Positions 1-8,923 are shown, numbered from the stretch's first letter. The stretch is 64,000 bases of DNA from CAWIJJ01 sp963836405 (GCA_963836405.1 CAWIJL010000009.1:186001-250000), one strand, 5' to 3'. Notes: generated by a model from the sequence alone, not told the origin. Translations and numbers: made by a program.

Positions 1-1
1 G

Positions 2-1663
2 GCGTCGATGGTGCATTTCGCCTTCCTGCTCGCGCTGGTCTGGCAGATCTTCCACTACGCGGAAGCGGCGGGGTTCCGGTTCGCGGGAATGGCGGCCGCG
101 CTGTTGGTGTTCGCCAGCCCGGCGGTCGGGGTAGTTGCGGCGAGCGCCTACGTCGACGTCGCCGTCGCCGTTATCGCGTTCACGCTATTTCGTTTACTAC
201 AGGCTTGGGACGGAAGGCGTCAGACGCGCCTGCTGGTGGCCGCCGGACTGGTGGCGGGATTCGCCTTCGCGGCGAAGTATACCGCCTGGGTGGCGGTGCC
301 TTACGCCGTGCTGTGGGTGGGTTGGCGGAGCCGGAGTCTGCGGCGCGCGGCGTTGGTGGCCTTTTGCGCGGCCGCGATGGCGCTGCCGTGGCTGGCGCGG
401 AACTGGATCATCTACCGGAATCCGGTTGCCCCGTTCTTCAACCAGCAGTTTCCAAATCCATACTTTACCGTCTCATTCGAAAGAGAATACAGGAACCAGA
501 TGGCGCACTACGGTCTGCCGGGTCGCCGCGAGATCCCGATGCAGGTAACCACCTATGGCTCGCTCGGCGGATTGCTGGGTCCGATCTTCCTGATGAGCCC
601 TTTGGCGCTGCTGGCGTTGCGGAGTCGGGAAGGGCGGCAGCTTCTGCTGGCGGCGCTGGTCTTTGGCGCAAACTACTTCTCGAATATCGGCACACGGTTC
701 CTGATTCCAAGCTTGCCGTTTGTGGCATTGGCGTTCGCGTTGGGGCTGTCGGCGTGGCCCCGGATTCTGATCGGCGCCGTTATGCTTCACGCAGTCCTCT
801 CGTGGCCTTCAGTGGTCAGGCTCTATGCCCATCCGGACGCTTGGTTTCTGTCCAAAGTCCCATACCGGGAGGCACTGCGAATCAAGCCCGAGGATGGCTA
901 CCTGGCCTCCAACCTGCCGCTCTACCGCACTGCCAGGCTGCTCGACCAGGCGACGCCCCCCGGAGCCTCAATTTTCACTTTCACACCGATTCCCGAAGCC
1001 TATACCGAAAGGCATGTTAAGGTAGCCTACCAATCGGCGGAAAATGTCGTTAGCCGCGGCGTGTTCTGGGGCGGCTTCAGCCCGGAACATGCTCCCCGGC
1101 TGCGGCTGCGATTCCATTTCGCCAGGCAGCCGATCTCCGGTTTCCGGCTGGTAGAAACCGCCAGTGGGAGCGGTGTTTGGTCGATTTCCGAATTGCGCGT
1201 CTTCGACGGGTCGGAGGAACTGGCCAACCGGGGAGCATGGAGGCTCAGCGCGTCGCCGTTCCCGTGGGGAATCGAGCGGGTCGTGGATGGGCGACCGTTG
1301 AGCTTCTGGCGGTGCGGCGACACGCTGCGGCCGGGGCAGACGGTGACGGCAGGGTTAGGGCGCGTTGCGGAGGCGGACACAGTGGTAGTCGAAGCGGCTC
1401 CCAATCAGCCCGAGCTGCGCCTGCGCCTGGAACTTGAGGCGGCAGCGGGCACCTGGATTTCCGCGGGGGCGCCGGAACTTGCCGAAGCTCCGCCGGGCAA
1501 TTTCCGGCGCGCCGCCGCAGCGGAGCTGAAACGGCGGGGAATCGATTACCTTCTGATTTTCGACGGGGAATTTGGCGCCGAGGATGTGCGCGAACATGCG
1601 GCGGAATGGGGCGTCCGCCAGGTTGGCGAAGCCCAGGGAGGAAGGCTCTACCAGTTGCCATGA
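2..1663 (+). CDS. GT-C (GT39-like) membrane glycosyltransferase with C-terminal discoidin-like domain, 5'-truncated
   Basis: Multi-pass membrane protein resembling GT-C glycosyltransferases, which use polyprenyl-phosphate sugars on the outer face of the inner membrane. The frame is open to the window edge; from the first visible ATG (base 8) it reads 551 residues. The N-terminal region that carries the catalytic Asp loop in this fold is probably upstream and not seen. Several hydrophobic segments fill residues 1-270, with a PWLARNW...NP stretch near 127-140 that is common in the group. Residues about 360-475 are soluble and resemble an F5/8 type C (discoidin) carbohydrate-binding fold (SELRVFD at 394-400). 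Its TGA overlaps the ATG of the sugar kinase that follows, so the two are probably co-transcribed. Sugar donor and acceptor are unknown. Confidence 0.65.
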   Translation, partial: ASMVHFAFLLALVWQIFHYAEAAGFRFAGMAAALLVFASPAVGVVAASAYVDVAVAVIAFTLFRLLQAWDGRRQTRLLVAAGLVAGFAFAAKYTAWVAVPYAVLWVGWRSRSLRRAALVAFCAAAMALPWLARNWIIYRNPVAPFFNQQFPNPYFTVSFEREYRNQMAHYGLPGRREIPMQVTTYGSLGGLLGPIFLMSPLALLALRSREGRQLLLAALVFGANYFSNIGTRFLIPSLPFVALAFALGLSAWPRILIGAVMLHAVLSWPSVVRLYAHPDAWFLSKVPYREALRIKPEDGYLASNLPLYRTARLLDQATPPGASIFTFTPIPEAYTERHVKVAYQSAENVVSRGVFWGGFSPEHAPRLRLRFHFARQPISGFRLVETASGSGVWSISELRVFDGSEELANRGAWRLSASPFPWGIERVVDGRPLSFWRCGDTLRPGQTVTAGLGRVAEADTVVVEAAPNQPELRLRLELEAAAGTWISAGAPELAEAPPGNFRRAAAAELKRRGIDYLLIFDGEFGAEDVREHAAEWGVRQVGEAQGGRLYQLP

Positions 1664-2616
1664 TGAAGCTGTTCCTGGGAGTGGATGGCGGGCAATCCGG
1701 AACGTCCGCGGTGATCGGCGATGAGAGCGGCCGGATACTCGGGATTGGGGAGGCCGGGCCGTGTAATCACGCGGCGGCCGGCGAGGGACGTGTCAAACTC
1801 GAGCGCGCAGTTTCCGGATCTGTGGCGGCGGCCTGCGTTCAAGCCGGGCTTGATGCGGCGAAAGTCGAGTTCGAAGCCGCATGTCTCGGGATGAGCGGCG
1901 GTCCGGACGATAAGCGCGAAATTCTGGCTGGGATGCTGCGCGCCGGGCAGTTGATCGTCACGAATGATGCTGTGATCGCGCTCTCCGGTGCGATGGGCGG
2001 AGGGCAGGGAACGATCGTGATCGCGGGCACGGGCTCGATCGGTTTCGGCCGCAACGCCGGCGGACGGACTGCCCGCGCCGGCGGCTGGGGGTACGTCTTC
2101 GGCGACGAAGGCGGCGGTTTCGATATCGCCCGCCAGGCAGTGCGCGCGGCGCTGCGTATGGAGGAAGGCTGGGGTCCGCCGACGAGCCTGCGCGAGGTGC
2201 TGCTGGAAGCGACCGGCTCGGTGTCGGCCAATGAGGCGCTGCATCGGTTCTACACCCCGGAGTGGCCGCGATCCCGGGTTGCCTCGCTGGCGCCCCTGGT
2301 GGACGAGGCAGCTCGGAGCGGCGACCGGGTCGCTCTGGAGATCTTGAACCGGGCGGCCCAGGACCTCGCATATCTGGCCGGCTCGGTGCGTGTTCGACTC
2401 TGGCAGCCCGGCGACGAGGTAGAGGTCGCCTACATCGGTGGCGTGTTTGCGAGCGGAATTCTGCTGGAGCGCTTCCGGACACTGGTGGAACTCGACTTTA
2501 CGCGCTGTGCCGCGCCGCGGTTCGGGCCCGCGGAAGGCGCTTTGCTGGAAGCGTGGCAGGCGTGCGGTCTGCGGCCGGTCATTTCACCGGCGGATCGAAC
2601 ATCGCCACCGTTTTGA
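1660..2616 (+). CDS. BadF/BadG/BcrA/BcrD-type ATPase, probable N-acetylglucosamine kinase
   Basis: Cytoplasmic ASKHA-fold sugar kinase of 318 residues. The N-terminal phosphate-1 loop GVDGGQSGTSA, the phosphate-2 loop AGTGSIGFG and the segment GWGYVFGDEGGG match the BadF/N-acetylglucosamine kinase group; the family phosphorylates amino sugars or acts as a CoA-reductase activator, and the size and missing cysteine ligands favour the kinase role. ATG 1660 (ATGATG; 1663 is equally possible) is chosen because the glycan-related gene upstream ends at 1661-1663 and an AGGGAGGAAGG purine run lies upstream at 1635-1645. The 3' end overlaps the convergent gene by 38 bp. Likely role: recycling or salvage of cell-wall or environmental amino sugars. 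Exact substrate not shown. Confidence 0.78.
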   Translation: MMKLFLGVDGGQSGTSAVIGDESGRILGIGEAGPCNHAAAGEGRVKLERAVSGSVAAACVQAGLDAAKVEFEAACLGMSGGPDDKREILAGMLRAGQLIVTNDAVIALSGAMGGGQGTIVIAGTGSIGFGRNAGGRTARAGGWGYVFGDEGGGFDIARQAVRAALRMEEGWGPPTSLREVLLEATGSVSANEALHRFYTPEWPRSRVASLAPLVDEAARSGDRVALEILNRAAQDLAYLAGSVRVRLWQPGDEVEVAYIGGVFASGILLERFRTLVELDFTRCAAPRFGPAEGALLEAWQACGLRPVISPADRTSPPF

Positions 2617-2995
2617 CTTCCATCGTCAACAGGAACGGCTCGCGTTGGAACGCCACGGGGACGCCGCGGAAGGCGACCATGAAGCCGCGCGGAACGGGCG
2701 GCTCCTTTTGCTCACCGGTCACCCTCAGCTCGATCTCGATGGTGGAGCCATCCTCCACCGCGACCTTGAGTAACCGTGGCTGCGATGCGTCCACCAGCGT
2801 TCCCGTGAGCCTCGGCACATCGGCGTCCTTCAGCGTGTTTTCAAAGAACTGGATTCCGTTCAGTCCCGTCAATTCGTGTTTGATAGCCAGCCAGATCTTG
2901 CGGGCGTTCTCAACGTCCGCGAGCGTTGGAGCGGCTGACTGGGCGAAACAGCCGCCGGCCGCCATCGCCAGGAAAAGCAAAAAAGCACGGCGCAC
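2579..2995 (-). CDS. small secreted protein of unknown function
   Basis: 138-residue protein starting at GTG 2995, chosen because GGAGGTGT lies nine bases upstream and an N-terminal signal peptide follows at once (VRRAFLLFLAMAAGGCFAQS). The GGC before the possible cleavage point leaves open a lipoprotein, although the lipobox is weak. The mature part (about 115 residues) alternates helix-like and strand-like stretches (FENTLKDADVPRLTGTLVD; TIEIELRVTG) and has no motif I recognise. It is convergent with, and overlaps by 38 bp, the sugar kinase gene. Function unknown. Confidence 0.6.
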   Translation of the reverse strand: MRRAFLLFLAMAAGGCFAQSAAPTLADVENARKIWLAIKHELTGLNGIQFFENTLKDADVPRLTGTLVDASQPRLLKVAVEDGSTIEIELRVTGEQKEPPVPRGFMVAFRGVPVAFQREPFLLTMEVKTVAMFDPPVK

Positions 2996-3240
2996 GGGGA
3001 TGACACCTCCGTGCGGGACTATATCACAGCTCGAGAAGCCAGAGCGCGGTGGTAAGAAGGGTCGCTGAACAGAACAGGATGATAATGATCGGATCTGCCG
3101 ACATGAGGCTTCCATCGGCAGGATGGGGCTGGGGCTTTATGCCAGTATACTTTCCTTCCCATAACGAATATTATGTAAACTTCTTGACGGTTGCTGCCAA
3201 CAACCGCCGCGGCGAGTCCCTGCCTGGCTGAACCGGGACG

Positions 3241-3319
3241 CCGCGCTGGCTGCCTCCCTGCCGCCTCCGCCGGAATGCCGGCTCCGCCGCCCATGCTGCG
3301 GGGGCTGCTCGATGGTCCT
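3241..3319 (-). repeat. degenerate third copy of the DUF6600-gene 3' end
   Basis: About 79 bp matching positions near 3470-3559 of the first full repeat copy (CCGCGCTGGCTGCCTCCCTG...GGGGGCTGCTCGATG) but with a 7-base deletion (GGTTGCC), a 4-base deletion (GGCT) and a T-to-G change. It lies outside any gene and is the oldest-looking of three successive copies of the 3' end of the FecR/DUF6600 gene. Confidence 0.8.
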
Positions 3320-3395
3320 TTTGAGCTACCCCGGCGTTCAGAGGCTCACTCAGGCTGGCACGTTCGACGGACCGAGGCAGGCTTTAGGCCCGCAC

Positions 3396-3434
3396 AAAAA
3401 ATGGCCCGGCCCCACGCTGAACCGGGACCGGGCC
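3396..3434 (-). terminator. orphan duplicate of the DUF6600 terminator
   Basis: Same hairpin as 3733-3772: arms 3403-3413 and 3424-3434, followed on the minus strand by ATTTTTT. It lies in repeat copy 1, downstream of the gene fragment, and would act as a second, back-up terminator. Confidence 0.75.
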
Positions 3435-3457
3435 TATGGGAAGAACTTGTTAGCCGC

Positions 3458-3678
3458 TTACCGGCGACCGCCGCGCTGGCTGCCTCCCTGCCGGTTGCCG
3501 CCTCCGCCGGAATTCCGGCTGGCTCCGCCGCCCATGCTGCGGGGGCTGCTCGATGCTCCTCCGCGAGGCGCGCTGTAGCTCGGCGCGCTGTAAGAACGGG
3601 GCTGGCTCTGTTGCCGGGGTGCGCTATACGATCGCTGGCTCTGCTGCTGCCGGGGCGCACTGTAGCTGGGCGCGCTGT
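3458..3678 (-). pseudogene. orphan C-terminal fragment of the FecR/DUF6600 protein
   Basis: The coding part of repeat copy 1 preserves the reading frame of the C-terminal tail of the neighbouring protein, including the YSAPRQQ-type repeats, the Gly/Arg-rich end and the TAA stop, but has no start of its own. It cannot make the whole protein. The frame can be entered from an ATG at 3706 in the junction sequence, giving an 82-residue peptide, but there is no ribosome binding site to support that. Confidence 0.75.
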
Positions 3679-3707
3679 TCCGCGGGGCCCAGCCAGCGCA
3701 AGCCAAG

Positions 3708-4016
3708 ACCGAGGCAGGCTTTAGGCGCGCACAAAAAAATGGCCCGGCCCCACGCTGAACCGGGACCGGGCCTATGGGAAGAACTTGTTAGCCGCTTACC
3801 GGCGACCGCCGCGCTGGCTGCCTCCCTGCCGGTTGCCGCCTCCGCCGGAATTCCGGCTGGCTCCGCCGCCCATGCTGCGGGGGCTGCTCGATGCTCCTCC
3901 GCGAGGCGCGCTGTAGCTCGGCGCGCTGTAGGAACGGGGCTGGCTCTGTTGCCGGGGTGCGCTATACGATCGCTGGCTCTGCTGCTGCCGGGGCGCACTG
4001 TAGCTGGGTGCGCTGT
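3708..4016 (-). repeat. direct repeat copy 2 (native 3' end and terminator of the DUF6600 gene)
   Basis: Partner of 3371-3678. This copy is continuous with the intact gene, so it is the parental one. The boundary inside the coding sequence is at about 4016, where copy 1 diverges into unrelated sequence. Confidence 0.92.
3733..3772 (-). terminator. Rho-independent terminator of the FecR/DUF6600 gene
   Basis: On the minus strand GGCCCGGTCCC (3772-3762), a ten-base loop, then GGGGCCGGGCC (3751-3741) and ATTTTTTT. The stem pairs seven G/C bases, one mismatch, then three more, and is followed by seven T. It lies about 25 bp past the stop codon. Confidence 0.9.
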
Positions 4017-6159
4017 AGGACCGCTGGCTCTGTTGCCGCGGGGCGCTGTAGGAACGAGGCTGGCTCTGCTGCGGCGCGGTGTATGACCGCTGGGGCGCGC
4101 TGTAGCTGGGCGGGCTGTAGGTCCGCTGCGACTGGCTGCTGTTTGACCGTTGCCGCACTACCGGGGGCGCCATCCTTAATTGTTGCTGCTGTTGGGGCTC
4201 CGCCGACCGGGGCGACGAACCGAACGACTGGGGCGCTGTTCCGCGGTTCGCTCCGCCGGACGAACGTCCCGGATTCGACTGCTGGGCCGGCTGCCGCTGC
4301 GATCCCCCCGGTTCGCCGAACCGCTGCCAACCGCCGCGGCCCGACGGCGAGTTATTGCTGCCGCCGCTGTCCAGCCTTTGCTGCTGCTGAACATTTCCCC
4401 GGGTCGCACCGGCTGCGGGCTGGCTATTTCTCGTTGCCCCGCCGGAGGCTGGGCTCTCGCTGAACCGCTGCCAGCCGCCTCGGTTTTGCTCCGCCGCCGG
4501 ACGGTCATTGTTTACGGCACCAGCGCTGCTCTGCCTTCCCGTGACGCGGTTGGAGTTGGCTCCCTGTGCGTTGGGAGAGGAGCCGGACGGCTGGCCAAAG
4601 CGCCGCCAGGCGTTCTGCTGTCCGCCCGCGGCAGCCTGTGGACGATCGTTCTGAGCGCGCACCCCGGCGTTGTTTCGCAGCCCGCCCGCCTGTCCTCCTG
4701 CCTGTCCTCCTGCCGCGGCCGCGCCCCCTCTTTCACCCGTGAAGGCCTGCCGTTGCTGAGCGAAGCTGAGCCGCTGCGGCCCGCTCGGTTGCTGACGGCT
4801 GAAGAACTTCATGTTGTCGCGAGTAGTTGGGATGTGTCCGACATTGCGATCCGAGAAGCGAAGATTGTGGGTGTCGGGCGCAATCGGCATCTGGCCGCGA
4901 ACCAGACCGACCTGCCTCACCTGATCTCCGGAGAATCCGCGCACGTTGCCGAACCTGCCGCCACGGAAATCGTTGGTGCCGATACCGGAGATTCCATTTC
5001 GAACGCGCGAATTTCTATATACGTTTGTGATGTTTACGTTGGTAATGTTAATCGATCGATCGAAGCCGCCGCGGCCGTAGTAACCCCGTCCCCACCAGCG
5101 GTGAAAGGGCTCGCGCGGACCGAGAGGAACCCAGCCGACGTTGCCGAAACCGAATCCCACTCCGCCACGGCCGCCAAAGCCGAACCAGGCAACCAGCGCG
5201 GGCGACCAGTAGTGGCGAACGCCAAACGCGCCCGGATACCACCACCAGTTGCTGTTACTGTAAAACCAACGCCCATAGTGATAGGGTGCCCAGCCCCATG
5301 GATCGTAGCTGACCCACGACCACCCATACCAGTCCTCCCACACCCAGCGGCCGGAGCGGTACGGCGCCCAGCTGTTCACTACAACCGTGGGTCGCCAGCA
5401 GTAGCCGTAACCATCTACGTTGGCCCAAGTGCCGTACGAATCCAGATCTTCGGCGCCATATACGCCTTCCGGGACGTATCGTGTACTCAACGAACGGGCA
5501 TAAGTGCGGTCGCGAGTTTCGTTCCAGCGATCCCACTCATCGAGCGGCGCTGCCTGCACGATCTGAAATTCCGGATTGTCGCTCGAGCCCCGGACCTCCA
5601 TGCTCTGTCCGGCGGAGACCCACTGTGAGCCGCGCGGCGTGAAAACTTCAAGGTCGCCCGAACGCACCGTGACGACGCTCTCACCGGATTCGCTCACCAT
5701 CACCCTGTAAATGCCCGTTTTCGAAGGTCTTAGGGAGACACTCGGAGTGTCCAGCTCGACATTTGCGTTGGAAGCCTTTAAAACGACGAAAGTTGCGGTT
5801 CCGCGCGCCAGTTCCATCTGATAGCGGCCATACTCGAGCTGGACCAGCCGGACCTCTGCATTTGCGCCGATCCTCAATATGTTGGCGGAATCAAACTGGA
5901 GCTCCGCTCGGGAATTGGGCCCGGTCGAAACATAATCCTGCGTCAGCAGCGGCGCATTGACCGCACCGGCCACCCAGTCCCCGGAGTCCCCGCGGCGAAC
6001 CGAAACATCTCCGTTGATCAAGCTGATGCGAGCCACCGCCCGCTGCAGATCATCCTGATCAAGGTCCTGGTCCTGAGCACGAACCGGCAGCGCGCCTCCC
6101 GGTACAAGCAGGAGCGCTCCAGCCATTACCAGCAGAGGAATTCGTGTCGATCGTGTCAT
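3796..6159 (-). CDS. secreted FecR-domain / DUF6600 protein with long low-complexity tail
   Basis: 787-residue exported protein. Residues 1-29 are a signal peptide ending VRAQ. About 45-200 form a FecR-like beta domain (SLINGDVSVRRGDSGDWV; LQFDSANILRIGANAEVRL). About 235-350 are the Trp/Tyr-rich DUF6600 block, with repeated GRWVWEDWYGWSWV-like and GWAPYHYGRW units. From about 470 to the end it is Gln/Ser/Gly/Arg-rich and closes with many SYSAPRQQ-type repeats. FecR/DUF6600 proteins are common in Acidobacteriota and are thought to sit in the envelope; no function is established. A strong terminator follows. The last 70 codons are duplicated downstream, probably helped by the internal repeats. 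It is transcribed divergently from the first ADOP gene. Confidence 0.85.
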   Translation of the reverse strand: MTRSTRIPLLVMAGALLLVPGGALPVRAQDQDLDQDDLQRAVARISLINGDVSVRRGDSGDWVAGAVNAPLLTQDYVSTGPNSRAELQFDSANILRIGANAEVRLVQLEYGRYQMELARGTATFVVLKASNANVELDTPSVSLRPSKTGIYRVMVSESGESVVTVRSGDLEVFTPRGSQWVSAGQSMEVRGSSDNPEFQIVQAAPLDEWDRWNETRDRTYARSLSTRYVPEGVYGAEDLDSYGTWANVDGYGYCWRPTVVVNSWAPYRSGRWVWEDWYGWSWVSYDPWGWAPYHYGRWFYSNSNWWWYPGAFGVRHYWSPALVAWFGFGGRGGVGFGFGNVGWVPLGPREPFHRWWGRGYYGRGGFDRSINITNVNITNVYRNSRVRNGISGIGTNDFRGGRFGNVRGFSGDQVRQVGLVRGQMPIAPDTHNLRFSDRNVGHIPTTRDNMKFFSRQQPSGPQRLSFAQQRQAFTGERGGAAAAGGQAGGQAGGLRNNAGVRAQNDRPQAAAGGQQNAWRRFGQPSGSSPNAQGANSNRVTGRQSSAGAVNNDRPAAEQNRGGWQRFSESPASGGATRNSQPAAGATRGNVQQQQRLDSGGSNNSPSGRGGWQRFGEPGGSQRQPAQQSNPGRSSGGANRGTAPQSFGSSPRSAEPQQQQQLRMAPPVVRQRSNSSQSQRTYSPPSYSAPQRSYTAPQQSQPRSYSAPRQQSQRSYSAPSYSAPRQQQSQRSYSAPRQQSQPRSYSAPSYSAPRGGASSSPRSMGGGASRNSGGGGNRQGGSQRGGRR

Positions 6160-6473
6160 AGTGGTCTCCGTTTCCTTCGCACTGGTTTATGCACATAGAC
6201 GGCCAACTGATAACTCCAGCCAAATCAACAAATTCCTGAAGCCGAGCCGGATCCGGGGTTGGTTGAAAACCACCAGACCTGGCTGCGATGCAGCAACCGC
6301 CCCCGCAGCCGGACAGGTAGAAGACCAGTATCGTAATTAGTGCTTGCGATTCAATTATCTAATGCATACAAATGCATCCGATACTTTAAGCAGAAAGCGT
6401 TCCGGCATAATCTGCAGTTACGGAGAAAAACCCGCTTTGTTATACACTCAATTTTAATTCGGAGTTCGTTGGA
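6160..6473. other. divergent intergenic region between the DUF6600 and ADOP genes
   Basis: 314 bp, clearly AT-richer than its surroundings on the right half, and the likely site of both promoters. It contains two ATGCAT hexamers four bases apart (6362-6367 and 6372-6377), which could form an operator. I see no riboswitch or RNA gene. Confidence 0.4.
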
Positions 6474-8885
6474 TTGTTTGAAGACCTGCAATTCGGATTA
6501 CGCACGTTAGCCCGGAACCGCGCCCTGGCCGCCATCGCGATCCTGTCCCTGGGCTTGGGAGTCGGCGCGAACACAACAGTTTTCACTCTCGTCCGCGCCA
6601 TCCTGCTCCGGCCCATTCCGGTCCGCGACCCCTCCACGCTGGTGGCCATACATACAGTGGATTCCAGGAACCCCGGCCTGCTATTCACTTCCCTGCCCAA
6701 CTACCTCGACATCCGGGACCAGAACCAGGTGTTCTCTTCCCTCCTCCTGTACACGATCGTGACCGTGAACGTTACGGACGGCGGCGATCCCCGGTTGCAG
6801 ATCGCGCACCTGGTCTCTGCGAACTATTTCGAGACCGTGGGTGTGGAACCGGCGGCCGGCCGGGCTTTCCTGCCGGAGGAAGACCGCAGTCCGGGAGCAG
6901 TGCCTGTGGCGATGATCAGCTACGGGATGTGGCAGAGCGCCTATGGCGGCGATCCCCGCATTATGTCGAGGAGGATCAGCCTCAACGGCCGGCCCTACCA
7001 AATCGTCGGAGTGGCGCCTAAGGGGTTCCGTGGACTCAATACACTTTATGCCGCGGATGTTTTTGCGCCGGTGGCCATGTATCCGGCCCTGTATTCGGCA
7101 GCGGCCCAGGTGCCCCAGAGGAGGGCGCTGTTGTTTTCAATGGCAGGGCGTCTGAGACCGGGAATTACACCGGCTCAGGCCGAGGCCTCGCTTCAGCCGC
7201 TGGCACAGGAACTCGAGCGGCGTTTTCCGGCAGAGAACCGCGGGCGCGGTCTTCGACTCACTTCGGTCGAACAGGCCTCGTTCGCAGTCAAAACGCGGTC
7301 GGCGGCCGCGGGGGCGGGAGTGGTTCTGCTGATCGTCTCGGGCCTCGTGCTGCTCATCGCCTGCGCGAATGTAGCCAACCTGTTGCTGGCGCGGGCCGCC
7401 GGCAGGAATAAGGAGATTGCATTGCGGCTGGCGCTCGGATCCGGACGGCTGCGGCTGGTCCGCCAGTTGCTGACCGAAAGCGTGGCGCTGTCGCTGCTGG
7501 GCGGCCTCGCGGGGCTGCTGTTTGCCCGCTGGGGCCGGGACTTGGTTTGGGCAATGCGTCCGCCGATGTTCAACCATTCCGGATTCGACCTACGGCTGGA
7601 CCTGACGGTGTTCGGCTACACGCTGGCGGTCTCAGCGATTACGGGAGTTCTCTTCGGGCTCTTCCCCGCCCTGCGCGGCACCAGCAGCGACCTGGCGCGG
7701 GACCTCAAGGAGCGCAGCGGAAGATCGGCCGGCGGAAGGTCCCGTATCCGGGCCCTGCTGGTTGCCGGCCAGGTCGCCTTTTCGGTGGTTGCGCTGATCG
7801 GCGCCGGCCTCTTCATTCGCAGCGTCATCAATGCCAGCCGGCTGGATCCGGGGTTCGACGGCGCCCATCTGGCCACGGTCACGTTTAATGTCGCCGACCA
7901 GAATTACAACGAAGCGCGAGGCCGCGACTATCAGCAGCGGATCCTGGCGATTGCCGGCCGTACACCGGGGGTGCGGGCGGCAACCCTGGCGAAGGATCCT
8001 CCGTTTCATGTGGCCGGCGCCCGCACCGTAATCCTGGGAGACCGGCAGGACAGCTTCACCCTGACCACGGCAGTGTGGCCGGGGTATTTCCAGGCAGTGG
8101 GCATTCCGCTGCTGCGGGGGCGGGACTTCAGCGAGCACGACACTCCGGCCACGCCGCACGTGGCGCTTGTGAACGAGGCGGCTGCCGCCCGTTTCTGGCC
8201 GGGGCAGAATCCGGTGGGCATGGTGCTGCGCTTCTTCGGCGACCCGAAGCCGGCAGAGGTGGTGGGAGTCGCCCGAAATGCCAATTACCAGGCGATTGGG
8301 GAAGATCCGAAACCGTTCATTTACCTGTCGCTTTCGCAATATTACATGCCCGCGGCGGTGCTGCACATCCGCACCGGCGGCGATCCGGAACGCGTGGCAG
8401 CGGCGGTCAAAGCCGGCATACAGCCGCTCGAGCGCAATTTCCTGCTTCAGGTGGAATCGGTCGATCAGACGATTCGGGAATCGCTCTGGGCGCAGCGGCT
8501 GTCGGCGCTGCTTCTCACCGTCTTCGGCGTCCTGGCGCTGCTGCTTGCCGCCATCGGGATCTTCGGCGTCGTCTCCTATTCGGTGACGCAGAGGACGCGC
8601 GAATTCGGCGTGCGAATGGCTCTGGGTGCGACCGCGCAGGAGGTGCAGAGGATGGTGATCAGCGAAACGGTGGGGATAGTCACGGCCGGGGTGCTCGCCG
8701 GACTGGCCCTGTCGCTGATCGGTGCCTACCTGGTCCGCAGCATGCTGCTGGTAACCGGGGCCGGCGACGCGATCACATTTCTGCTGGTGCCGGCGGTCCT
8801 GACGCTGGTCGCGGTCGTGGCGTGCTGGATTCCTTCGTACCGGGCTACCCGGATCGACCCGGCCATCGCGCTGCGCGACGAGTAG
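6474..8885 (+). CDS. ADOP-family ABC permease (Acidobacterial duplicated orphan permease)
   Basis: 803-residue inner-membrane protein. Architecture: a cytoplasmic/TM1 leader (LQFGLRTLARNRALAAIAI), a MacB-type periplasmic domain to about 255, an FtsX core at about 275-410, then a second periplasmic domain and a second FtsX core (EFGVRMALGATAQEV near 710), i.e. two fused MacB-like permease halves. The family lacks an ATPase and usually stands alone; its substrate is unknown, although efflux is usually assumed from MacB. The start is TTG 6474, supported by GGAG nine bases upstream; no ATG fits the alignment better. The 5' intergenic region is AT-rich. A Wzt-type ATPase gene follows 38 bp downstream but belongs to a different transporter class. 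Confidence 0.9.
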   Translation: MFEDLQFGLRTLARNRALAAIAILSLGLGVGANTTVFTLVRAILLRPIPVRDPSTLVAIHTVDSRNPGLLFTSLPNYLDIRDQNQVFSSLLLYTIVTVNVTDGGDPRLQIAHLVSANYFETVGVEPAAGRAFLPEEDRSPGAVPVAMISYGMWQSAYGGDPRIMSRRISLNGRPYQIVGVAPKGFRGLNTLYAADVFAPVAMYPALYSAAAQVPQRRALLFSMAGRLRPGITPAQAEASLQPLAQELERRFPAENRGRGLRLTSVEQASFAVKTRSAAAGAGVVLLIVSGLVLLIACANVANLLLARAAGRNKEIALRLALGSGRLRLVRQLLTESVALSLLGGLAGLLFARWGRDLVWAMRPPMFNHSGFDLRLDLTVFGYTLAVSAITGVLFGLFPALRGTSSDLARDLKERSGRSAGGRSRIRALLVAGQVAFSVVALIGAGLFIRSVINASRLDPGFDGAHLATVTFNVADQNYNEARGRDYQQRILAIAGRTPGVRAATLAKDPPFHVAGARTVILGDRQDSFTLTTAVWPGYFQAVGIPLLRGRDFSEHDTPATPHVALVNEAAAARFWPGQNPVGMVLRFFGDPKPAEVVGVARNANYQAIGEDPKPFIYLSLSQYYMPAAVLHIRTGGDPERVAAAVKAGIQPLERNFLLQVESVDQTIRESLWAQRLSALLLTVFGVLALLLAAIGIFGVVSYSVTQRTREFGVRMALGATAQEVQRMVISETVGIVTAGVLAGLALSLIGAYLVRSMLLVTGAGDAITFLLVPAVLTLVAVVACWIPSYRATRIDPAIALRDE

Positions 8886-8923
8886 TGTGAAGTTCTCCGC
8901 TACGCCCCACGCTAAAATCGGAC

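Larger units (their letters stand above)
3371..3678 (-). repeat. direct repeat copy 1 (duplicated 3' end and terminator of the DUF6600 gene)
   Basis: About 308 bp nearly identical to 3708-4016 in the same orientation. By eye I count four differences: C/G just after TTAGG, six versus seven A in the poly-A tract, A/G near 3593, and C/T near 3671. The unit carries a complete Rho-independent terminator, the stop codon and roughly the last 70 codons of the upstream FecR/DUF6600 gene. The copies are separated by about 29 bp. Confidence 0.92.

Noticed and set aside
3019..3294. 91-codon minus-strand frame between the secreted protein and the repeat region
   Set aside because: Unstructured, Arg/Ala-rich translation that runs into the degenerate repeat; nothing supports translation.
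6230..6345. Cys/Gly-rich minus-strand reading frame upstream of the DUF6600 gene (GCGGGCC-like stretch), considered as a RiPP precursor
   Set aside because: No ATG, GTG or TTG with a ribosome site opens it, and no maturation genes are near.
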